The translations under genes were made by a program, and so were the position numbers. 64,000 nt of DNA from Gari tellinella (lineage: Eukaryota; Mollusca; Bivalvia; Cardiida; Psammobiidae), in the NCBI GenBank assembly GCA_922989275.2, contig OV277859.1:37429501-37493500 (forward strand). The letters run 5' to 3'. This document shows, piece by piece, positions 22,914 through 32,917 of this stretch (positions are counted from its first letter, which is position 1; each line of letters starts with the position of its first letter). Under the pieces are notes generated by a model, which did no database searches, was not told the DNA's origin, and worked only from the letters and a program-made list of their open reading frames with translations.

Positions 22914-25900
22914 TCAGTCATCTTCTTCACTGTCAGAACAAACATATTCCAATCTGTTTTCACATATTTCTGTGTCACATACACATGCATCAGTACAGCA
23001 TAAGTCTTCCTTTTTACACTTGCATCGTCTAGACAGACACTCACTTTTACAAGAACATCTAGTGAACTCCATAAGTGCTCCATGTGCTGGCTGTTGCTTC
23101 ATTTTAACAGGAACAATATGTCCATGCTCGTCATTCATCCAATCAGCTTCTAATGGTGATGGCATGTTTAAGTACTGTTTGGTCGCTGATTTCCAGATGA
23201 ACGACTGAAAATTGACTCCATTAATATGCTCATCTAAGGCATCATTTGTTGATGGGAGTTTTTCACTAGAGAAACCTTTCTTCGAGAACAGATCGTATCT
23301 AACAGTGTCAGCATTTTCTGAATATTTTCCTGAGTACAAATAAGACACTGTTTGGATCACGGCCAATTTGGCTCTATCAGACACATCTACAGGGTCTTCA
23401 CCAAGTTCCATTATTCCATCCAGTAACATTGGGTTTTTCATTATCACCATATTCCAGCGTTTCTTTCCCATGCCATAGAACGCACTTGTTGAGTCACAAC
23501 CACTTAGTGCATGTATAACTGGTAAAGCCATTGAAAAGTTTTCTCCTAATTCGGATGCGACTTCGTGCATTGGAATGAAGCGTTTCGACTGTCGAACACC
23601 AGTCTTAAAGTATATCTTGATACCAAGAAGTAATGAGATTCTTGGACACATTGCAGCAACATCAGAGTCAACACTCCAAATCATGACGTTTAAGATATTA
23701 TGGTCCTTCACAGCATATTCAACATGCAAGAACATTCTTGAATCAGCTTCTTCTTGGTCAGACTCCAGACATTCTACCCTTTCAGTTGCATTTCGTTGTA
23801 CTTTAAGAGCTTTCTTTGGGTTTCTGAAACCACCAGCAAGATATACAATCATTTCATCACCTAGTTCACCTTCAAATTTTCTCACCAAATCACAAAGAAC
23901 AAAATCCGCCAAATGTATCTTGTTGACAGGATTTGACAAGTATTTTATTGTTTGTCTTGGCATCGGTGTCTCCGCGGTTGAATTTCGTATCTCTTGCATT
24001 TGCACTTATCCCCGTCTTGCTCTCTCCCCTGACTTGATCGATTCTTCATTTTGATAATTATCACCAACTACTGCAGTATACTTGAATTTCATTCCAAGAA
24101 TTACTGAAGCTACTTTCTCGGACACTTCCCCAAATGTTTTGCATTCACTCTTTTCTGTACAAATCATTCTAAGGAGCATCATAAAGTCAATAACAAGTAG
24201 TTTTGGATTCTCATCCATTGGTTGTTGTTTCATAGCCTTATTGCCTTCTACCCATGACAGTGTTGCCGACTTGGTAGTTTTTCTAATACTCCCATCAAAG
24301 TTGAACAAGGCTAAAGGGACTGGTGTAAGCTCATATGTTAAAAGGTTCTTAATGTCTACGTTACGACTCTGTCCTATCACTGTTAGCTTACTGAAGATTT
24401 GTCTGTCAATATTCACGGACTCAACTTTCTCACGTGTTTTAACTTTCATTGGCTTGTTCATTGATGCAAACGTTTTAATAACCTGTCGTGGAATCGGAGC
24501 CATGAAATCAATTTTGCTGTTTTGAAGTCTATTTTCAACAAATTCTTGTAATCTTTTATTGCCTATCTCACGAGCATTACACGCCTCGTTTCATATTTCT
24601 GTTGTAGCTACACTCGATGTTGCTATATTTATGAGAGGTTGTTTTTCATCTTCACTTGCAGTAGTGTCTACTTCAAAAGGATTTACCATTCGCTCTTCAA
24701 CTAGTTTGACAAGATTTTGTACAGCTTTCTCGTCTTTGTTGGATCTTTCCTTTGGCGATTCCCTGTAATCAGAAATGTTTTCTAGAAATCCACTCATTCG
24801 TTTCATGTTTTGACAAACTTCGGCTTTTTTGTGGGCTGTTAGATAATACTTCTGCAATACACCTTCATTGGTATACCGCTGCTTAAATTTGCCATATTCT
24901 CTATTCAAGGACTGCTCAATGGCCATGTCGTGCCATACACCACTGAATGGTTTATCTGTTCTGTATATAGCAGCTAATTCACTAGAATTAGCCTGGTGTA
25001 TCTCCGTTTTTTTCTGTTTCAGAATATGACATTCAACCAAGTTAACAGAACCCCACCTTGCATAGTGTGTATGTCCACATACAAAGTCATAAGGCAGCAT
25101 CTCTGCGAATGTTTCTAATTCAAGTTCTCTGTCTCCGTCATGTTTAGCAGCTATGTAATCACGGAGAAGCTGAGACAGATCGTTCACATAATTGTCCCAA
25201 AACTTGAATGTGTGTGACAGATTACGTCCTTCAGCTGTAAAATCTCCCATTAACAGATGCAGATTCCTTGTTTGAAGTATCAGACTGTTGATCTTTTCTT
25301 GAATATCAACCTGGTTACATTGGCTAACACTTGTTTGCAAACATTCTCTCAATACCCTGATATCCTCAACTATCAAGACCTTGTCTTCAACGGGCAAAGT
25401 AATCTCTTTCTTCTCTATCCAGTTCTCAAACGCTTTCCATTTCAATCTATTCATTGTTTCGTTCATAAGTTTATGTGCCCTAACACCTCTGTTGTAAGCT
25501 CTTCCCTTAAGAATGACCTGCACTACGCTTGGCCCACACACATTACCTTCCACCAGTATATCCTCAAATCCACTCTCTTCCATACATTTACCAATATCCC
25601 CCATGAAGTTTAATGCTCTATGCATACCACCCATTTCCATCTCATCATCCATAAACTCATTCGTATTCCTCCACTTTATCAGCTGAGCTTTACTGTATAT
25701 GGTTTCATCATAGGTTAAATACGTCCAGTCTTGATTCAGGGATCGGAACATTCGCTGGAAGACTTTCATCATAGTATATACGGTGTTAAACTCCGTGGCT
25801 GATGCTGGTATCATTGGACAATAACCTATTCTGGTTCTTTGAATATTTGTCCTTCTGCTAACACTAGCATGAAATACAGTCCATCCAGGTATTTGAGTAT

Positions 25901-25982
25901 CAAGAGGATGAATATCTACATCGAAAATTTGGACATCAACGACAACAGTAACAATGGCATGACAACTTCGAACTGACGACAA
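22914..25982 (-). pseudogene. XPG/FEN1-like nuclease transposase, one frame broken by two in-frame stops
   Basis: A single frame of about 1020 codons, interrupted only by TGA at 24591-24593 and TAA at 24006-24008. The N-terminal part (IPGWTVFHASV, LTYDETIYSKAQLIKW, YNRGVRAHKLMNETMNRLKW) matches a protein family I recall as multicopy and uncharacterised in corals and molluscs. The middle and C-terminal part reads as an XPG fold: LLVIDF and VVGDNYQ...SIKSGERARR (N-region acids), EEADSRMF and SVDSDVA (I-region acids), then HALSGCDSTSAFYGMGKKRW, the helix-two-turn-helix equivalent with its Asp. The end is a Cys-rich knuckle (CSCKSEC...CKCKKEDLCC). Academ transposases are known for an XPG domain, hence the assignment. 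No ATG opens the frame; an upstream stop lies at 26013, so the N-terminus may be deleted or on another exon. Confidence 0.75.
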
Positions 25983-26364
25983 TAACTCGTTTATTTTTCT
26001 TTGAAAAACAAACTAGCTTTTTATGACATTCTATGAGCTTCTAAACTTTCTAAATACTAAACTTTTGCATTTTAAAACATTTTAAAGCATTTAAATACCC
26101 AATAAACAACACAGTTCAAACAATAAACATGTTTACATAACAACCTTTTCATAAGATTTAACAATTAGCAATGTCGGTATTTAGCATTAAATTTGAGTGG
26201 GTGGGGTAACAAAAATTGCTGTAGAAAAAATTTGCACCACTTCTGAATCTGGCATCCACCCTCAAGTATCATGTATGTATATATACTATTCCCTGGTATC
26301 AACAGAAATTTTATACCGGATGGGTTAAAAAAAAATTGGATTCATGGGGTCAGCCCCTCTACTA

Positions 26365-28435
26365 TCCATTGGGTTTTAGGGGGACCAGTGTTAGCACTGG
26401 TTTGTTGGTTTTTTCGGAGTCTATAGTTTCGCCGACTACAGTTAGATTGCTGCTTTATATGTGGAAGCAGTGTAGATTCGAGTCAAGCTCAGGGGTTATG
26501 GCCTAAAGAGACCGAAAGTAACACAGCGTGTGCTTCCACGTGTTCTCACATCGGTGACGTCATTGCGGGTTGGGGGATCTTGGCACTGGCGTACCCCACA
26601 TATGCAAGGGGGCTACTGCGGGACCCGTACAATACACACCCACACTAGGTGGTACTACAGGACTAGAACAATTTTCTCCGCAGATCGAGCGAGCGGGAGA
26701 CCAGATAGTGCGGGGTCCATTGGTCGAGTTTCCCGTTCCATGAGCGGAGAAAAGCGACCGACTGCTGAAGTAGCCCCAGGGGTTTTGCAAGTTAGTTGAA
26801 CGCCTCTCTCGTGCTAGGGTTCCAGGGATGGAACTTTGAGCCAGGGTCGATTCTTTTGAACGCATATCAACCCCAACTCTGTCATTTGGTCAAAGGTATT
26901 GTTTAGGGTGTAACGTACCCGGCCGCAGTAAAGGACCCCGCACAAGGAAGGGGGCTACAAGGGCGAGCGGCAGACCTTATCAAAGGACTCTATTGGTCTG
27001 CGGCGAAGTGCGGCTGAATGATGGAGGTAGACACTGTGCTTGTGCGGGGTCCATTGCACGGCCACTCCTTCTCGTAACCTAAACAATGCGTTTGAACAAA
27101 TATCGGAGCTAGGGGTTGAAATGCATTCAAAAGAATTCGACTTCCAGCAATGGAACTTTGAGCCAGGATCGATGAATTTGAACGCATATCAGCCAAACCT
27201 AATCGCGCCGCTTCGTCATTTGTTCATATGCATTGTTTAGGATTTAACGTAACCGGTCGCAGTAATGAAACTGGCACAAGCAAGGGGGCTACTGCGGGAC
27301 CAGAGCAATGGATCCCATACAAAAACAGGGACGGGGGAGGTACTGCAGGGGTCGATCTCTTTTCTCCACAGATCGGACGATTGGGAGACCCTACCAATAG
27401 ACCCAGATAGTGAGAGTCCCATTGGTCGGGTCTCCTGCTCCATCTGCGGAGAAGTGCGTCCGACTGCTGTAGTAGCCCCATTGCTTGCTTATACGGGGTC
27501 GATCGGTACGGATTGCTAGGCCCCCTCCCCTCCTGTCGTTACATAAACAATGCGTTTGAACAAAGGACGGAGCTATGGGTTGATATGCGTTAAAATGAAT
27601 TCGAATCGAGCTCATTCTTCCAGCGATCCAATCAGGCTGCTTTGTCCGTTTGGTGATCTTCCTCAAGTGTGGTAGTAATGGACCCCGCACAAGCAAGGGG
27701 GCTACTGCGGAATCCGAGCAATGGACACACGTACAAGGAACTGAGGATGTACTACAGAAGGTGAACTCTTTTCGCTGCAGATCGGGCGAGCCGGAGAACC
27801 TACCAATGGGCCCAGATAGTGCAGAGTACATTAGTGCGGAGTACATTGGTCGGGTATCCTGTTCCATCTGCATAGAAGAGCGGCCGACTGCTGAAGTTGG
27901 GCGGGACCGTCTCTCGTAACCTAAACAATGCGTAGAGCAAATGACGAAGCAGCATGCCTTAAAAAAGTTTGGCTCTGGCTCAAACTTCCAGCGATGGAAC
28001 TTTGAGCCAGGATCGGATCTTTTGAAGGCCAACTCCCGTCAAGCTGCTTTGTTATTTGTTACCCCCCCCCCCCGTATGATTATCGCCGATGCCCAAAGTA
28101 AGTTGAACGCTTTGTTTGGTGGATTTTATATCCTTTGCACAGGGGGTACCACAGGAGTCGACCGCTCTTCTCCACATACCTGGCGAGCGGGAGACCCGAC
28201 AAATGGACCCAGATAGTGCTGGGTCAATTGGTCGGGTCGCTTGTCCATTTGCGGAGAACAGCGGACAACTACTGCAGTACCCGCCGTGCTCGTGCGGGGT
28301 TCATTACTTCATCACTTGTATCTAAACAATGCGTTTGAACATTGGACTGTGCTAGGGGTTGATATGCCTTGAAAAGAATTCGACTCGGGCTCAAACTTTC
28401 AACGTGCGATCGTTGAGCAATGGTTGATTATTTCG
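26365..28435. repeat. Array of palindromic ITS2-derived units, left arm, outer block
   Basis: Starts where ITS2 of copy A resumes after the transposon. Units of about 200-250 bp centre near 26700, 27400, 27800 and 28220. Each reads GGGGGCTACTGC, CTCCGCAGATCG, GCGGGAGACC, CCAATGGACCC and then the complement back (GGTCGGGTCTCCTGCTCCAT, CTGCGGAGAA, TGCAGTAGCCCC). 26400-27710 aligns inverted with 50820-52110. Open frames of up to 213 codons run across it because it is GC-rich and self-complementary; none looks like protein. Confidence 0.7.
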
Positions 28436-29594
28436 AAGATAAGATAAGATAAGATAAATTTATTTTAAGTCGGCAAGACATACAATAGACAACATAAGCC
28501 ATAAAGGCTTTTGAACCGACTATACAACATATGTATAGTTATAACAAAAATATAGCAGCTAAAAATAGAACATTTGATGCAAACAATGGGTTGGAAAATA
28601 TATATCACAGATAGAACTAATCTGCTGGTACAGTACCTTACCATTTGGATTGTATAGATAATTTTATTACCACAGAGTTATATTTATGTCTAGCATGGCC
28701 CATTAGATTGCGGGAGGGGTAAACCCTGACAAAATTTGGATAAGATGAAAAGCTGGCCAGCAGCAGAGTTTTATCAATGTGGAAATATTAAATAAGTCAG
28801 GCGTTAAGCCAAAGATATTATAAGACAGTGACGAGCAATATATTATAACAATATTTGGAATACATGAAAACAAAATTGATAAGTACAGGAAAGTAAGTTT
28901 ATGCTATTAAAATGTGCAGGAAGCTGCTGATCTAGACTCAAGTGTAGGTCTATAAACTGCCTTAAAACATGTTTTAAAAACTGACCAGGAAAAGTAGGCA
29001 CTAACGTGCGACCGATAAGAGAAAAGTAAATGAGAATATCAGCTCGAATCAGATTCGAAGTGAACTGATCAGCAGCTCCCTCACAGTAAAAAGTCTGCAA
29101 GCAAAACATGCAAAAGAAAAACTAAGCAAACTAATACAAAATATACAAAGGTAAACAAAAGGACAGCATAATAAACTGAAGCAGGGTAAACAAGTAGTTC
29201 TTAATGCTGCACCGACCCTGTGGGACCTGTGGATATGTTTGCTAGGTGTCATTACATGCTGAAAATTAACAAGTTTTCCCGTTCCAGTGGGATATTAATG
29301 ATTTAAATTGGCTAAACTTTGAGGTTTTCCTGAAATCCTCCGGTAGTGAGTTCCACAGGACCGGTGCTGCATATCTGAAACTGTTTAAACCATACCTTGT
29401 AGACTTCACCTGCGGGACCTCTAGTTAGTTGGTACAATGTATATCTAAAATCATAACGAGTGTCATGTCTGTTAATTAAGCTACTCAATACTGATGGAGC
29501 TATGATATTTAATATTTTAAAAGTTTCAATGGCCACAACTTTGGTTCTTCTAATGTATAAACTAATGTATAAAGTATAAACTAATAAAGGCACA
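28436..29594 (-). mobile_element. Non-LTR retrotransposon 3' remnant
   Basis: The minus-strand 3' end is the microsatellite-like tail TTATCTTATCTTATC (28437-28455). The inner end encodes a decayed RT C-terminus: at about 29312-29593 the minus frame has FKILNIIAPSVLSSLI, TRYDFRYTL and VYKVWFKQFQ, resembling the KILHGLAP...TRYxLR...YGxxSFRY thumb tail of LINE proteins. The copy is heavily 5'-truncated. It interrupts the left-arm array and is absent from the right arm. Confidence 0.65.
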
Positions 29595-30410
29595 TCAACC
29601 CAAATCGTACCGCTTCGTCATTTGTTCAAAGGCATTGTTTAGGGCGTAACGTACCCGGTCGCAGTAATGGACCCCGCACAAGCAATGGGACTATTGCGGA
29701 ACCCGAGCAATTGGCCGCGTACAAGGGGAGTAGAATGTACTGCTGGAGTCAACCGCTTTTCTCTGCAGATCGGACGAGCGGGAGAGTGCGGGTTCCATTG
29801 GTCTCCCCCTCATCTGTGGAGAAGTGCATCCGACTGCTGCATTAGCCCCCGTTATTGTACGGGGTCCATTTCTCGCCCCCTCCCTCTCGTAAGCTAAACA
29901 ATGCGTTTGAACAAATGACAAAAGTAAGAGTTCATATGCCTTCAAAAGAATTCTTCGACTCGGGCTCAAACTTCAAGCGATGGAACTTCGAGCCAGAGTC
30001 GATTGCATTGAAGGCATACCCAAACCCAAACCGCGCCGCTTCGTCATTTGTTCAAACACATTGCTTAGGGTGTAATGTTCCTGTCGCAGAAATGGACCCT
30101 GGACAAGCAAGGGGGCTACTGCAGAACGCGAGCAATGGATCCCGTACAAGGACAGCGGGGGTACTGCAGTAGTCGATCGTTTTTCTCAGCAGATCGTGTG
30201 AGCGGAGGACACGATCAATGAACCAAGATAATGTGGGCTCCATTGGCCGGGTCTCTCGCTCCATCTGCGGGAAAGTAGGGTCGAGCGGTCGAGGCGCGTT
30301 AGTCCTGTGCTTGTGTGATGTCCATCGCTTGGTTGCGCCCGCTCGTCCGCATAATCTGCGTTGAAGAGCGGTCAACCCCCTCCCCCTTCCCCTTAAGAGG
30401 TTCAAACATA
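29595..30410. repeat. Array of palindromic ITS2-derived units, left arm, continued
   Basis: Two further units (about 29660-29890 and 30090-30345) with GCAGATCGGACGAGCGGGAG and complementary halves. The last ends in GGTCAACCCCCTCCCCC, which matches the start of intron 1 of the zinc-finger gene (34590-34620), then joins directly to a Q block. This looks like a third, mostly deleted gene copy. Confidence 0.55.
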
Positions 30411-30640
30411 TTCATTCGGATTCATTTTGTCTAAAGGGTTGCCTAATAAGCATATTGAGGTGTTTTATTTGATATCATTTAGTATAATTTGGAATTTATA
30501 GAAATGTATCGGAATCATACTTTATTTGAGAGAAATGGTATATATTAGACTTTTTAAGTCATCGATCACTTCTACTATATTATACTTTAAGTCATTTAGA
30601 CATAACGTTAAGTCGACGTACGTTTTTAAGTGGACACTCA
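30411..30640. repeat. Q block (gene-upstream sequence), detached copy
   Basis: TTTTGTCTAAAGGGTTGCCT and GAGAGAAATGGTATATAT match the blocks directly upstream of both zinc-finger gene copies (34925-35090 and 48300-48440 minus). It continues into the P block at 31925 once the inserted element at 30646-31902 is removed. Confidence 0.6.
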
Positions 30641-30645
30641 CATTA

Positions 30646-31902
30646 AGAACAAGAGCCCCATGGGGCATATTCGCTCACCTGAGAATAGCTGGAAAAATAG
30701 CTGGAGATATTGATTTATGTCCAGGACTGACCTAGATATGCAACAGACCGGAAAAATTTGAACGAAATATGTAAATTATATTTAAAAGTGTCACCATACA
30801 GAATATAAAAGCTCTGGCCATATTAGAGTCAGAGAAGAGGACGTTTGAAATGTTCTCTATATAACTCTATGTAAAACTGTGACCCCCGGGGCGGGGCCAA
30901 TTTTGACCCTAGGGGCATAATTTGAACAAACTTGATAGAGGACATGTAGTCGATGATATGTGCCATATGTCTAAGCTCTGGTCCTTGTAGTTTTAGACAA
31001 GAAGATTTTTTAAGTTTTCATTCAAAAAATCTATTTTTAGCTCCTGCGACCTAGTTATGCAACGGACCAGAACCATTCGTACAATTTTAGTATAGGACAT
31101 CTAGAAGTGTCACCATGCCAAATATCAAAGCTCTGGCCATATTAGTTTCAGAGAAGAAGACGTTTGAAAATGTCTCTATATAACTCTATGTAAAACTGTG
31201 ACCCCCGGACAGGGCCAATTTTGACCCCAGGGGCATAATTTGAACAAACTTGATAGACGACCTGTAGGCGATTCTATGTGCCAAATATCTAAGCTCTGGC
31301 TCTTGTAGTTTCAGACAAGAAGATTTTTTAAGTTTTTTTTTAAAAATTCTATTTTTAGCTCCTGTGACCTAGTTATTCAACAGACCAGAACCATTTGAAC
31401 AAATTTGGTAAAGGACATCTAGAAGTGTCACCATGCCAAATATCAAAGCTCTGGCCACATTGGTTTCAGAGAAGAAGACGTTTGAAAATTTCACTATATA
31501 ACTCTATGTAAAACTGTGACCCCCGGGGCGGTGCCAATTTTGACCCCAGGGGCAAAATTTGAACAAACTTGATAGAGGACCTGTAGATGATGCTATGTGC
31601 CAAATAGCTAAGCTCTGGCCCTTGCAGTTTTTGACAAGAATATTTTTTAAGATTTCCTTATTTTTTCTCTTTGGTTGCCATAGCAACCAGAGTTCTGCAT
31701 TGTTTTTAATTCTTTGAACAATTTTGAAACAACTTGACCCAAGGAACATTTCTGTAAAGTTTGGTTGAATTCTGTCAAGCGGTATAGGAGGAGATGTCAT
31801 TTGAAGCAATTGTTAACGACGACGGACGACGCACGACGACGGACACCGGACACAGTGCCATCCCAATAGCTCACCTTGAGCCTTTGGCTCAGGTGAGCTA
31901 AA
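30646..31902. mobile_element. Hairpin-ended bivalve repeat element
   Basis: Opens AACAAGAGCCCCATGGGGC (a small hairpin) then ATTCGCTCACCTGAG, and closes with the self-complementary hairpin CTCACCTTGAGCC-TTT-GGCTCAGGTGAG. Inside are three diverged copies of an about 320 bp block (CCAAATATCAAAGCTCTGGC, TAACTCTATGTAAAACTGTG, GGGGCATAATTTGAACAAAC) and a GACGACG-rich simple repeat before the end. Noncoding. It splits a Q-P unit. Confidence 0.7.
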
Positions 31903-31924
31903 AAGTAGAATATTTTGTGCTTTA

Positions 31925-32230
31925 CTTGATCGCCCTTGTGCGTGATTGATGGAGCATGAAATCAAATTTTGTAGAACTTTATGCTTAGATATTTCTGAAT
32001 TACTTTGTTTATGGTAACTTCCCAACAAATAAAGAGAGATATTTGTCTCTAATCACAAGTTATTGGTTTACAATCACACAAAAAAATATGTTACGGGTCT
32101 ACAATCGCAAAAAGTAAAAAAAATTTATAAGTCGACGATCACATTATATTTTTTTACTTGGCCGATCACACCAGTAGACCTATAAGCCGAAAAATTTTAC
32201 TTTTTTAAGTGATTGTCGACCTTTAAGATC
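31925..32230 (+). repeat. P block, copy not followed by 18S
   Basis: Carries ACTTCCCAACAAATAAAG, AAGTCGACGATCACAT and GTGATTGTCGACCT in the same order as the copy at 20456, but the sequence after 32230 is not 18S. This is the only P copy without an rDNA fragment. Confidence 0.65.
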
Positions 32231-32439
32231 GACGAAGAGAACAAAATTAAAAGGAAGTGTTGTGATTGAGGGAAGCCATCTTTAATACTAATTTTCGGAA
32301 ACGAGCATGCAGTCATTTATTTGTTTTCAATCTAAGCATTGAACATTAAAATCATAAAATTTACAAATGACAGAGTTAGAGTACATATGCCTTCAAAAGA
32401 ACTCGACTCGGGCTCAAACTTCAAGCTCCACCTTTTTCG

Positions 32440-32690
32440 CAGTAAAGGAGGGGGGGCTATTGCGGGACACGAGCAATGGATCCCGTACAAGGACAGCGGG
32501 AGGTACTGCAGTAGTCGATCGCTTTTTCTCAACAGATCGTGTGAGCGGAGGACACAACCAATGGACCCGGATAGTGTGGGATCTATTGGTCGGGTATCCC
32601 GCTCCATCTGCGGGGAAGTAGGGTCGACTCCTGCAGTAACCCCCGTGATTGTGAGGGGCTCATCGCTGCCCCCTAGACACACGACAATAC
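32440..32690. repeat. Palindromic ITS2-derived unit downstream of the left gene copy
   Basis: Contains GCAGATCG-like and CCATCTGCGG halves around CCAATGGACCCGGATAG. It aligns inverted with 50580-50815, the unit downstream of the right gene copy. Confidence 0.7.
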
Positions 32691-32917
32691 GATTTGAAAT
32701 TCATGCTAGAGTTCATCTCGCACAGAAACCGATCATATTGCCTTGTTAGGTTGCCCTTGTTGGCTACGATAATGATACATTGGCGAAATAGACTCGACAA
32801 CAACAAGTATAATCTCAATCTCAATATAATCCAATAACAATAACTCAATAACAGTACGGGAACAATGAATCAACAAAAAAACCTTAACAAGTACAATAAC
32901 TAACACTATTATATGAA

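Larger units (their letters stand above)
21693..26362 (-). mobile_element. Academ-like DNA transposon, 4.67 kb, with precise boundaries
   Basis: The terminal inverted repeat starts GTAGAGGGGC at 21693 and is mirrored at 26362. Further shared blocks in the ends are AACCCATCnGGTATAAAAT and GTGGATGCCnGAT, so the TIRs run about 150 bp. Flanks are TA (or CTA) at 21690-21692 and 26362-26364. The related uninterrupted site in rDNA copy E (GGGCTCC directly followed by GATGGGTTTGGGG, minus strand near 53465-53480) fits the flanks GGGCTCC and TCCATTGGGTTTT, which confirms the ends. The element carries one long minus-strand reading frame for an XPG-nuclease protein. Confidence 0.8.

Noticed and set aside
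24082..24525. 147-codon plus-strand frame, and the one at 23575-24054
   Set aside because: Antisense shadows of the XPG nuclease frame, which has clear motifs on the minus strand.
27391..28032. 213-codon minus-strand frame in the left array
   Set aside because: It runs over the self-complementary ITS2-derived units, with overlapping open frames on both strands and no protein motif.
32339..32749. 136-codon plus-strand frame
   Set aside because: It covers one palindromic unit and the end of the decayed gene copy on the other strand; no domain.
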